Shown here: positions 14,298 through 20,163 of the stretch, piece after piece
How positions within the stretch are numbered: position 1 is the stretch's first letter
Layout of the letters: every line of letters begins with the position of its first letter
DNA from: Rickettsia typhi
Lineage (GTDB): Bacteria > Pseudomonadota > Alphaproteobacteria > Rickettsiales > UBA1997
Length of the DNA stretch: 20,163 bases
Reading direction: 5' to 3'
NCBI GenBank assembly: GCA_945902255.1
Contig: CAMDMO010000012.1
Span: forward strand, 1 to 20,163
Notes under the pieces: model-generated
The model's database searches: none
Told to the model about the DNA's origin: nothing
Seen by the model: only the letters and a program-made list of their open reading frames with translations
Position numbers and translations under genes: made by a program

Positions 14298-14840
14298 ATG
14301 TCTATAATGATAAAAAGCTTCGAGCTCCAAGACTTATTCAAGAAGGCGCGGGAAGGTGATCAAAACAAATATTCTGACTTTCTTCGCATCATTACTAAGA
14401 TTTTAAGTGGTTTTGTAAAAAAAAGAATTGCGGTAAATGATGTTGAAGATGTTGTTCAGGAAATTTTAGTTTCGATTCACAAAGCGCGCCATACTTATGA
14501 CGGAATTAGGCCAATAATGCCGTGGATCTTTGCAATTGCTCGTTTTCGCATAGCTGATTATTTGCGTAAAACTTATTCTAATATACGCTTCGAGAATTGT
14601 GATTTTGAGGAATTATGCGAAATTTTGCCTGATGTAACTATTGTGGGTCGGGACGACGAATACATAGATGACATTTTAAAAAATGTGCCTTCGCGCGAAA
14701 AAACAATTTTAACTATGATGTATATTGAAGAATGTAGTGTTAAAGAAGTTGCAGCAAGTTTAAAAATGACAGAATCGGCAGTTAAAGTTGCGGCACATCG
14801 CGCTCTAAAAAAAATAAAAAAAGATTTTACTTTAAAATGA
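14298..14840 (+). CDS. sigF: ECF-type RNA polymerase sigma factor, SigF/ECF16-like
   Basis: The ATG at 14298 gives a 180-residue sigma factor; the frame is open upstream to a TTG at 14256, so a longer form is possible. Region 2 covers VEDVVQEILVSIHKARHTYD and PWIFAIARFRIADYLRK. Region 4 covers PSREKTILTMMYIEECSVKEVA and the HTH TESAVKVAAHRALKKIKK. There is no sigma region 1 or 3, as expected for an extracytoplasmic-function factor. The next gene is an NrsF-type (DUF1109) membrane anti-sigma factor, overlapping by four bases (ATGA), which is the signature of the ECF16/SigF group that responds to heavy-metal stress in Caulobacter. A matching promoter sequence lies upstream of the bufA-like gene. 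The symbol rests on this context. Confidence 0.87.
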   Translation: MSIMIKSFELQDLFKKAREGDQNKYSDFLRIITKILSGFVKKRIAVNDVEDVVQEILVSIHKARHTYDGIRPIMPWIFAIARFRIADYLRKTYSNIRFENCDFEELCEILPDVTIVGRDDEYIDDILKNVPSREKTILTMMYIEECSVKEVAASLKMTESAVKVAAHRALKKIKKDFTLK

Positions 14841-15475
14841 GAACAGAAGAACTGATTACAAAATTAAGCAATGAGCAAAGTAAAAAAACCCTTCGAAGCC
14901 CAAGATATTACGCTTCTTGGCTTTTAGTAACGCTAATTCTTTATGCAATTTTTATCCAATTTTACTTAGGATTGCGTAGCGATTTATCGGTGCAGCTGTT
15001 GAAAAAAAAATTTGTGCTAGAGATTTTTCTTCTAGCCTCTCTAAGTGTTACAAGCGCAATAGCTTCGATATTTCTAATCTATCCAGATCAATACCAAAAG
15101 AAACTATTGATAAAAATTCCCAATTTTCTATTCGCAATAATAATAGCACTTATCGCGGCGCAACTGCTTTTGCCAAGCGAATCACTGGCATTGATAACGG
15201 CGAATTCTCACAATATTGAATGTTCAATTTGCATTGCTGCAGTTGCTATAATTCCTTCCTTGCTGGTATTTAATTTAATAAAAAAAGGAGCTGCGACTAG
15301 TTTTAAAAAAGCCGGATTTTTTGCCATATTAACAACCACAAGCATTGGTTGCATCACTTTAAGATTAGCTGAAAACAATGATGCGGCGATGCATCTTCTT
15401 GTTTGGCACTATTTGCCAACCCTTTTATTTAGCTGTTTAGGAGCACTTGCCGGAAAATATTTTTTAAAATGGTAA
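14837..15475 (+). CDS. nrsF: NrsF/DUF1109 membrane anti-sigma factor
   Basis: A 212-residue protein with about six membrane helices (about 27-45, 58-81, 95-112, 128-147, 160-177, 190-208) after a short polar N-terminus. Family marks are MRTEELITKLS at the start, the LRSDL loop, a CSIC segment (Cys129/Cys132), a KKGAATSFKKAGF loop and an MHLLVWHYLP helix. NrsF holds SigF inactive at the membrane and releases it on metal exposure, through two conserved cysteines. Here Cys132 fits the first, but the position before the D-x-x-x-H segment, where I expect the second, is Ala (LRLAENND), and the nearest Cys is Cys172. This might alter sensing. The start overlaps the sigma gene, so the pair is co-produced. 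Confidence 0.85.
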   Translation: MRTEELITKLSNEQSKKTLRSPRYYASWLLVTLILYAIFIQFYLGLRSDLSVQLLKKKFVLEIFLLASLSVTSAIASIFLIYPDQYQKKLLIKIPNFLFAIIIALIAAQLLLPSESLALITANSHNIECSICIAAVAIIPSLLVFNLIKKGAATSFKKAGFFAILTTTSIGCITLRLAENNDAAMHLLVWHYLPTLLFSCLGALAGKYFLKW

Positions 15476-15490
15476 ATTTTTTTTACAGCT

Positions 15491-15517
15491 TGTAACTAAA
15501 GCTAAAAATATAACGAA
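15491..15517 (+). promoter_or_regulatory. SigF-type promoter upstream of the bufferin genes
   Basis: TGTAACT (15491-15497) is followed after 16 bases by CGAA (15514-15517). The motif described for Caulobacter SigF is GTAACC-N16-CGAA, so five of six -35 bases, the spacing and all four -10 bases match. It lies about 95 bases before the bufA-like ATG. A sigma factor driving the genes beside it is expected for ECF16 loci. Confidence 0.72.
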
Positions 15518-15550
15518 CCCAATTAATGTAGGGCAAAATTCGTGCTACTA

Positions 15551-15583
15551 ATACCAAAGTTCATCTTTATATAGCCTTGGTAT
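15551..15583 (+). other. Inverted repeat in the bufA-like leader
   Basis: ATACCAA (15551-15557) and TTGGTAT (15577-15583) are exact inverted arms 19 bases apart, within the expected 5' untranslated region. A weak mRNA fold or protein site is possible. Confidence 0.35.
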
Positions 15584-15611
15584 AAATTATTAAAAATTAA
15601 ATCAAAAAAAT

Positions 15612-15878
15612 ATGTCAAATTCTAAAAAACTTGCCAATGCTGCTTTAGTTGGTCTTTTTGCTGCCAGCATTCTAACTGCTGGAAATTCTTTTGCCGCTAA
15701 TGAGGCAAAATCTTCTTGCAATGGCAAAGACAGGACAAGCACAGAAAAAGCTAACTGCAAAACAGCTGATGGTAAAGAAAAACACGCTTGCAAAGGCAAA
15801 AATTCTTGCAAAGGCCAAGGCGGTGATAGTAAAAATTCTTGCAAAGGAAAAGGCTCTTGTAGCACCCAAAGTAAATAA
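15612..15878 (+). CDS. bufA: Bufferin-like Cys-rich secreted precursor peptide (BufA)
   Basis: An 88-residue protein. Residues 1-28 form a signal peptide (basic start, ALVGLFAASILTAG core, SFA cleavage). The mature part is small, Lys/Gly-rich and carries six cysteines (36, 49, 60, 66, 77, 83), several as CKGK or NSCKG units, as in BufA precursors (DUF2282 or BufA2-type). In characterised systems selected cysteines are converted by the MNIO BufB with BufC into thiooxazole groups that bind copper, and the peptide is exported to buffer metal in the periplasm. Position between the SigF/NrsF pair and a DUF692-DUF2063 gene fits exactly. Which BufA subtype this is, and which Cys are modified, is not settled by sequence. 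Confidence 0.85.
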   Translation: MSNSKKLANAALVGLFAASILTAGNSFAANEAKSSCNGKDRTSTEKANCKTADGKEKHACKGKNSCKGQGGDSKNSCKGKGSCSTQSK

Positions 15879-15887
15879 GATAACTCG

Positions 15888-15925
15888 AGCAACAGGGGCA
15901 AGAATTTGCCTCTGTTGTTTATTTT
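15888..15925 (+). terminator. Attenuator-like hairpin between bufA and the MNIO gene
   Basis: CAACAGGGGCAA (15890-15901) pairs with TTGCCTCTGTTG (15906-15917) across a four-base loop, with one G-U pair. It is followed by TTTATTTT up to the next ATG at 15926. It should terminate much of the transcript after bufA, giving more precursor than enzyme. Confidence 0.7.
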
Positions 15926-17569
15926 ATGAAGAGCAAAAAAATACCAATACAGGCTAAATTTGGCCTTGGTTTACGCTCAACACATTACGAATATATTTTT
16001 GCCAACAAGCCGAAGGTTGACTTCTTTGAGATTATCTCAGAAAACTTTATGGAAAGTGGTGGCAGGCCCAAAGCTAATCTTGCCAAAATTAAAGAGCTTT
16101 ATCCAATTGTAATGCACGGTGTTTCGCTTTCGATTGGAACTGTTGATCCTCTAAATTCTGAATATTTAAAGAAGTTAAAAAAGTTAATTAAATGGATAAA
16201 GCCCCTTTGGATTTCTGACCATCTTTGCTGGACTGGAGTTGCCCATAGAAATACCCATGATCTTTTACCCCTTCCCTACACTAGTGAGGCGTTGCGACAT
16301 GCGATACAAAGAATCAAGGAAATTCAAGATTATTTGGAAATGCCTTTAGCCTTAGAAAATCCCTCAACTTACCTTGAATTTAAAGATTCAAAAATACCGG
16401 AAGCTGAATTTATCTCAACAATGGCCGAAAAGTCTGGATGCAACTTACTGCTTGATGTAAATAATGTTTATGTGACTTGCTATAATCATGGGCTTGATCC
16501 GAAAAAATATATCGACTCTCTGCCCTTCGATAAAGTGATTCAAGTTCACCTATCTGGACATAAAAATAAGGGAAGCCATATTGTTGACACTCACGACGAT
16601 TTCGTGGTTGATGAGGTTTGGAATTTATATAAATATTTTGTTTATAAAGCTGGGCGCACTCCAAATACCATGATCGAATGGGATGATAATATTCCTGAAT
16701 TTAGAGTGCTTTTTGACGAGCTTCAAAAGGCTAAAACCGCCGCAAATGATTCTGCAAATTATATTTTGCCAAATATTTATCTTAACAATCTTGAAAAAAA
16801 ATCAAAGAATACAACCCTTCTCAAAGACTCGCAAAAGTTGATGCAAGGCGCCATAATGCTTGGCGAAAATTTTGATAGTAAAGTTCAAGAATGGATTTTT
16901 GATAAAGAAAAATTTTCAGCCAAAGATCAGTTAAATGTATATATTAATGCTTATCGCTATCGCTTAAATGACGCTACGGCTGAGGATTATCCGGTGCTAA
17001 AAAATTATTTAGGAGAAAAAAAATTCAACGATTTGATTTGGGATTTTGTTAATAATGAACAGCCCAACCATTTTAACATCGCAAAATATACATTGAAGTT
17101 ACAAAAATTCTTAGAAAAAAAATATCCCAAAGACATTTTTGCTCATGAGCTATGTTGTTTGGAAACAATAATAGCACAGTTGCATGAGCCAGAAGAAACT
17201 GCACCGCTTGAACAAAAACACCTAAAAAATATGACGGCAGAAAAGTTAATGCAGTCAAAACTATATCCACGCAAAGCCCTCAGGTTACTTGAGCTTAGCT
17301 ATTTGGTTAATAAATATTACCAAGAAATAATGGATGAAAAAAAATCAAAACATGTAAAGAAGAAAAGTTTTTTAGTCATATTTCGTCACGAAAATTCGGT
17401 TTGGCGAATGGATTTAGAGAAAGAGGAATTTAAATTATTACAAAAATTATTCAGCAAAATGAAGGTAGCTGAAGCCTTGTCACCTAATAAGAAATTAAGC
17501 CCAGAAATGATTTCAAAATGGTTTAGCAAGTGGATTAACAATGGATTGCTCGCGGTTCATAATTATTAA
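15926..17569 (+). CDS. Fused MNIO iron oxidase (DUF692, BufB) and DUF2063 partner (BufC)
   Basis: A 547-residue single chain. Residues about 5-280 are DUF692, a TIM-barrel multinuclear non-haem iron oxidase. Candidate metal ligands are His64 (MHGVSLS), Asp98-His99 (ISDHLCW), Glu144 (LENPSTY), Asp177 (LDVNNVY), His208 and His212 (VHLSGH), Asp221/His223 and Glu251 (MIEWDD). Residues about 285-547 are DUF2063: LLKDSQKLMQGAI, YINAYRYRLNDATAEDYPVLKNYLG, and a C-terminal winged-helix-like part. The partner domain usually recruits the precursor and is encoded by a separate gene. Fusion should give a fixed 1:1 enzyme. The substrate is presumably the BufA-like peptide encoded 47 bases upstream. No stop or frameshift separates the domains. 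It acts in the cytoplasm before export. Confidence 0.92.
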   Translation: MKSKKIPIQAKFGLGLRSTHYEYIFANKPKVDFFEIISENFMESGGRPKANLAKIKELYPIVMHGVSLSIGTVDPLNSEYLKKLKKLIKWIKPLWISDHLCWTGVAHRNTHDLLPLPYTSEALRHAIQRIKEIQDYLEMPLALENPSTYLEFKDSKIPEAEFISTMAEKSGCNLLLDVNNVYVTCYNHGLDPKKYIDSLPFDKVIQVHLSGHKNKGSHIVDTHDDFVVDEVWNLYKYFVYKAGRTPNTMIEWDDNIPEFRVLFDELQKAKTAANDSANYILPNIYLNNLEKKSKNTTLLKDSQKLMQGAIMLGENFDSKVQEWIFDKEKFSAKDQLNVYINAYRYRLNDATAEDYPVLKNYLGEKKFNDLIWDFVNNEQPNHFNIAKYTLKLQKFLEKKYPKDIFAHELCCLETIIAQLHEPEETAPLEQKHLKNMTAEKLMQSKLYPRKALRLLELSYLVNKYYQEIMDEKKSKHVKKKSFLVIFRHENSVWRMDLEKEEFKLLQKLFSKMKVAEALSPNKKLSPEMISKWFSKWINNGLLAVHNY

Positions 17570-17587
17570 CATCAAAATGGAGAAAAT

Positions 17588-18040
17588 ATGTTTATACTAA
17601 ATTTTTTGATTTTTTACCCAAAGAAAATTGCTTCTTATTTTGAGTGGGCAGGTCCGCTTTTAGCGCGCATAATTGTTGGTTATGTTTTTATGCTAACTGG
17701 CTTGGCGAAATTACAAAATCTTGATGAGATAATTAAAAATTTTGAATATTGGGGCGTACCTTTTCCACATTTTACAACGCCATTTGTAGCTGGATGGGAA
17801 TGCTTCGGAGGCTTGTTTTTAATGCTTGGATTGATGACCAGAATTTGCGGCGGCGCACTTTCTATTGTTATGATTGTGGCAATAATTTCGGCAAAACTAG
17901 GCGAAATTGATTCGCTAGAAACTTTACTTGGTTTTGAAGAAGCGATTTATTTTGCAGTTTTTTCTTGGTTGGCAATTTGCGGTGCCGGCAAGGCTTCTCT
18001 AGATTACTTATTTGAAAAAAAATTTTTATACAAAAATTAA
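17588..18040 (+). CDS. DoxX-family membrane protein (BufD-like)
   Basis: A 150-residue protein with four hydrophobic helices (about 22-42, 66-86, 88-103, 120-136). DoxX marks are PLLARIIVGYVFMLTGLAK (residues 23-41), FVAGWECFGGLFLMLGLMTR (65-84) and a late FAVFSWLAICGAG. A GGAGA Shine-Dalgarno lies just before the ATG, and it starts 18 bases after the MNIO fusion. DoxX proteins frequently close bufferin and related metallophore operons, where a membrane redox or transport role is suspected. The exact role is unknown. The call is confident, and the operon appears to end here. Confidence 0.9.
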   Translation: MFILNFLIFYPKKIASYFEWAGPLLARIIVGYVFMLTGLAKLQNLDEIIKNFEYWGVPFPHFTTPFVAGWECFGGLFLMLGLMTRICGGALSIVMIVAIISAKLGEIDSLETLLGFEEAIYFAVFSWLAICGAGKASLDYLFEKKFLYKN

Positions 18041-18485
18041 GAATATGAAAAAAATAATTTTTACCTTCCTTAAATTTAACACAGATTCTCTCTTCTTAAA
18101 TTGATCAAAGCAATTAATTGATAATTTAAGTTAAAAAATTAAAACGATTGTGACTGATTAATTCGGAAGGAATTGGTTATTTTAAAAAAGGGATATAATT
18201 CACGTCAGTTTGGAAGGGATAAGATGTTTAAAAAATGGGTACGTTCATTGATAGTTTTTAGTTAGTCGCGCAACAACGCCAGCCTAGCTTTTTTTAATAA
18301 TATCATTTATGGTGGAAGCTAGAGAATTTAATTTATCAGTGAGCAAAAAGAAGTTTTTTAAGGTAGTTTTACAAGCATAGAGAGGCCCCTTAGATAATAA
18401 AAAGATTTTTTTCTTGCTTTCATTTTGCAAAAATTCTAGAAAGAAATTTTTTTATTATTTATTATAATAAATACTATTTTGATAT
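18041..18485. other. Gene-poor stretch with probable decayed gene fragments
   Basis: No intact gene is seen. A TATAAT (18194-18199) precedes an AAGGGA Shine-Dalgarno-like site and an ATG at 18224 that opens only 13 codons (MFKKWVRSLIVFS). A second short frame (ATG 18312, 23 codons, MVEAREFNLSVSKKKF) follows. Together they look like a decayed gene with its promoter left in place, but evidence is weak. At the left end, 19 codons from 18044 (MKKIIFTFLKF) may be another fragment. A T-run near 18281 follows a GC-richer patch but forms no clear stem. Confidence 0.3.
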
Positions 18486-19040
18486 ATGAGTAGAGAGGGA
18501 AAGGGAAGAGGAAGGGGAAGGGGAAGTGTGCTTGATAGGCTAAGAGGTAGGTTAGAAAAAGGCGTTTCAACCCAAGAGGCAACAGAAGGAACGATGGCAA
18601 TAGCTTTTTCTGCCCAAGCTAGCGGGAAAGATCCTACAGAAACGTTTCTTATGATGATTGAAAACTGCATCAAAACTAATTCTGTCGAAGACTTAAGAAT
18701 TGCTATAGATCAGGGTCACTTGAATAATAATAGAATTTTTCTTCAAATTCCCAATTCCCCTAAATCATTGTTGCACTTTATAAATAGCAAAGAAATGTTG
18801 GATCTTTTTTTATCAGATAAAAGAGGAAGATTTCCATCATTTATGAAAGCCTTAAATATAAATATAACCCTTGAATTATACAAAAACATAATAGAAAAAT
18901 TCCTTCCAGAAGATTTCGCCAAAACATATCTCACGCCTAATGGAGAGAATTTACTATATCTTGCAGCATCCAATATTTACGATCCAGGTGTATTTGTTTA
19001 TATAGCAAAAAAATTTCCAGAACTAATTTTAAAGAACTAG
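18486..19040 (+). CDS. Ankyrin-like protein, N-terminal part of a probable split gene
   Basis: A 184-residue frame. It opens with an Arg-Gly low-complexity segment (MSREGKGRGRGRG, residues 1-13). Helical repeats resembling ankyrin follow: VEDLRIAIDQGH (about 68-79), SLLHFINSKEMLDLFLS (about 94-110) and TPNGENLLYLAAS (about 148-160), then VFVYIAKKFPELI. The last frame codons run into TAG directly after an open second frame begins, and that second frame carries a further 316 or more residues. I therefore suspect a single protein of about 500 residues joined by an indel or a -1 shift at AAAAAAA (19007-19013). Ankyrin-type proteins are common effectors of intracellular bacteria. No signal peptide is seen. 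The repeat call is moderate. Confidence 0.65.
   Translation: MSREGKGRGRGRGSVLDRLRGRLEKGVSTQEATEGTMAIAFSAQASGKDPTETFLMMIENCIKTNSVEDLRIAIDQGHLNNNRIFLQIPNSPKSLLHFINSKEMLDLFLSDKRGRFPSFMKALNINITLELYKNIIEKFLPEDFAKTYLTPNGENLLYLAASNIYDPGVFVYIAKKFPELILKN
19007..19013 (+). other. A AAA AAA heptamer at the frame junction (possible slippery site)
   Basis: In the frame of the ankyrin-like gene this reads GCA-AAA-AAA, the canonical -1 slippery arrangement A-AAA-AAA. A -1 slip here enters the downstream frame, which has no stop until 20011. A simple genomic or sequencing indel is the competing explanation. Confidence 0.4.
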
Positions 19041-19060
19041 AAGTAACCACTGAAACTTCT

Positions 19061-20011
19061 ATGGCTGGTGGTGGTGGAGCTGGAGCTGGAGCTGGGGCTG
19101 GGGCTGACGGCGGAAGCACCGTTGAAATAATAACTCCTCTTGAAAAACTTCTTATTAATATACTCTTTGAAAAAAACGCTCCAAGAAACTATTCCGGACT
19201 ATCAATAAGATTGACTTCTTTAGGGGAATATAATTTTACAAAAGACAGAAAGAGTGTAGGAAACATACTGCATCAAATTTTTGATTTTATTGACTCGCCG
19301 CTATGTCAAAAATATTTAAAACCTAGTCATTTAGCTGGAATTCTTAATATTACGATAGGTGCCGTTAAATTGAAACCAGATTTAATCACGGACTCTTTTA
19401 GTCATCATCTTGAAATATCACCACTATTTCAGTTAATTTCACAATTTAAAGAGCTGGGTCCCCTAAAATCCAATTCAACTATGGCAACGCTGAATTACAA
19501 CATTATATATAACTTGATAGTTAATATAATTAAAGTGAATCCTGAAATCTTAGCTCTTGATTCAAGTCATGGACTTGACGAGGGCTCAAGAATATATGTT
19601 TTTAATATTTTACCAAAGGAAGTACTATCAAAAGAGTTTCTCTCGCAATCTTGCGAATTAGCTCAAGAATATGGGCATTATGAATTGGCAAAAGAAATTA
19701 TTAAAAAGAGCAAAGAACATGATTTTATAGGCGATGAAGAATACGCAACTACATATCAAGAAATAGAATTGAAGAAAGGCGGAGATAAATTAAATTCATT
19801 GATAAAAGAAATTCAAGATCCTACTTTAGATCCTACTTCACCAAGAAAAATCGAAATGGAAAAAGGCGCCAAAGAAAAATTGATAACGTTTTCAAAAAAA
19901 CTTCTGGCTGATAGCAGATCACACCACTTAACACCTGACCCTACAATAAAGCTAGGTGGCGCAGCTAGACCTGCGACATTAGCCGGAGCCGGATCAAGTT
20001 ATCGCCCATAA
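19061..20011 (+). CDS. Gly-Ala-rich hypothetical protein, C-terminal part of the probable split gene
   Basis: From the ATG at 19061 the frame encodes 316 residues, but it is open upstream to 18941, so this ATG may be internal. It starts with a Gly-Ala run (MAGGGGAGAGAGAGADGG), then a helical region with no known domain (about 20-240: LEKLLINILFEKNAPRNYSG, SVGNILHQIFDFIDSPLC and others). Residues about 200-235 (LAQEYGHYELAKEIIKKSKE) look like a degenerate helical repeat. The tail is polar with a second Gly-Ala-rich end (GGAARPATLAGAGSS). It follows the ankyrin-like frame by 20 bases. No Shine-Dalgarno precedes the ATG, which favours a joined product. Function is unknown; an effector is a guess from context. 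Confidence 0.6.
   Translation: MAGGGGAGAGAGAGADGGSTVEIITPLEKLLINILFEKNAPRNYSGLSIRLTSLGEYNFTKDRKSVGNILHQIFDFIDSPLCQKYLKPSHLAGILNITIGAVKLKPDLITDSFSHHLEISPLFQLISQFKELGPLKSNSTMATLNYNIIYNLIVNIIKVNPEILALDSSHGLDEGSRIYVFNILPKEVLSKEFLSQSCELAQEYGHYELAKEIIKKSKEHDFIGDEEYATTYQEIELKKGGDKLNSLIKEIQDPTLDPTSPRKIEMEKGAKEKLITFSKKLLADSRSHHLTPDPTIKLGGAARPATLAGAGSSYRP
19063..19107 (+). repeat. GGTGGN/GGAGCT low-complexity repeat encoding Gly-Ala
   Basis: Reiterated GGTGGT then GGAGCT and GGGGCT units encode Gly4 followed by (Ala-Gly)n. It is the most GC-rich stretch nearby and is prone to slippage in copy number. Confidence 0.7.
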
Positions 20012-20163
20012 TAGCAATTGCATCGGAAGAAATAAGGTGTGCGATTCATATACATCCTTACAAATAAACTGTCAGATTAAATTTAATTCCGCTATTTTTA
20101 ACAGAATTTTATTAATCAATAAAAGCAGTTTTGAGCATAATCAAAAAAATGGGATGGTAATTT

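Noticed and set aside
15602..15901. Minus-strand frames opposite the bufA-like gene
   Set aside because: They are low-complexity antisense products of the repetitive precursor gene.
15691..15957. Plus-strand 88-codon frame overlapping the bufA-like gene
   Set aside because: It is a shifted reading of the Cys-Lys-Gly repeats with no signal peptide, and it overlaps the next gene.
18455..18673. 72-codon minus-strand open frame
   Set aside because: It is antisense to the Arg-Gly-rich start of the ankyrin-like gene.
19063..19107. CRISPR-like or binding-site repeat
   Set aside because: It is a simple in-frame codon repeat encoding Gly and Ala.

Overview
The window is strongly AT-rich. It carries a mobile defence island, an intergenic patchwork of repeats and gene remnants, and a chromosomal block with a metal-stress operon flanked by probable host-directed effectors. 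The SigF/NrsF/bufferin operon, weak Shine-Dalgarno use, decayed genes, an LRR-NEL ubiquitin ligase and ankyrin-like proteins suggest a host-associated or intracellular alphaproteobacterium of the Rickettsiales/Holosporales kind. That placement is inference from gene content; there is no rRNA or tRNA here to confirm it.

Region 1 (1-9845) is a mobile island. It opens with the 3' part of a phage/island-type gene. An operon-like trio follows: an AlpA-type regulator, a zinc-ribbon/HTH-like protein and a tyrosine recombinase. A small convergent gene comes next, then an XRE regulator preceded by palindromes. The core is a compact Type I-like restriction-modification operon without hsdR: an HsdM that carries its own N-terminal PD-(D/E)XK-like nuclease domain, an unusual 525-residue protein joining a DGNHR (DndB/DGQHR-like) domain to a C-terminal TIR/nucleoside-deoxyribosyltransferase-like domain, and HsdS. 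All joints are overlapping or abutting. A Panacea (SocA/DUF4065) antitoxin and a two-helix membrane protein then form a likely toxin-antitoxin pair. This is the best candidate for an undescribed system: site-specific methylation plus a possible NAD- or nucleotide-consuming effector.

Region 2 (9846-11797) is a junction zone. It holds a tandem 12-bp repeat, a nested GC-richer palindrome, the first codons of a GIY-YIG nuclease gene, a small secreted Cys-containing protein on the minus strand, and five copies of a palindromic repeat with core GTGACC(T/A)GGTACC. A YceI lipoprotein gene sits between two hairpins of this family.

Region 3 (11798-14119, minus strand) has a leucine-rich-repeat protein whose C-terminal half matches the NEL E3 ubiquitin ligase domain of IpaH/SspH effectors, with a Cys-Gly-Asp catalytic motif, followed by a multiply broken pseudogene.

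Region 4 (14230-18040) is a complete bufferin-type operon: ECF16-like sigma factor, NrsF (DUF1109) anti-sigma factor, a Cys-rich secreted precursor (BufA-like), a single-chain fusion of the MNIO enzyme (BufB) with its DUF2063 partner (BufC), and a DoxX protein (BufD-like). A GTAACT-N16-CGAA sequence upstream of bufA closely fits the published Caulobacter SigF motif. A strong hairpin between bufA and bufBC looks like an attenuator. In the expected circuit, metal stress releases SigF from NrsF, and SigF then drives production of a secreted peptide modified at cysteine to sequester copper.

Region 5 (18041-20163) has decayed sequence, then an ankyrin-like protein split into two frames at a stretch containing an A AAA AAA heptamer, with Arg-Gly and Gly-Ala low-complexity segments.
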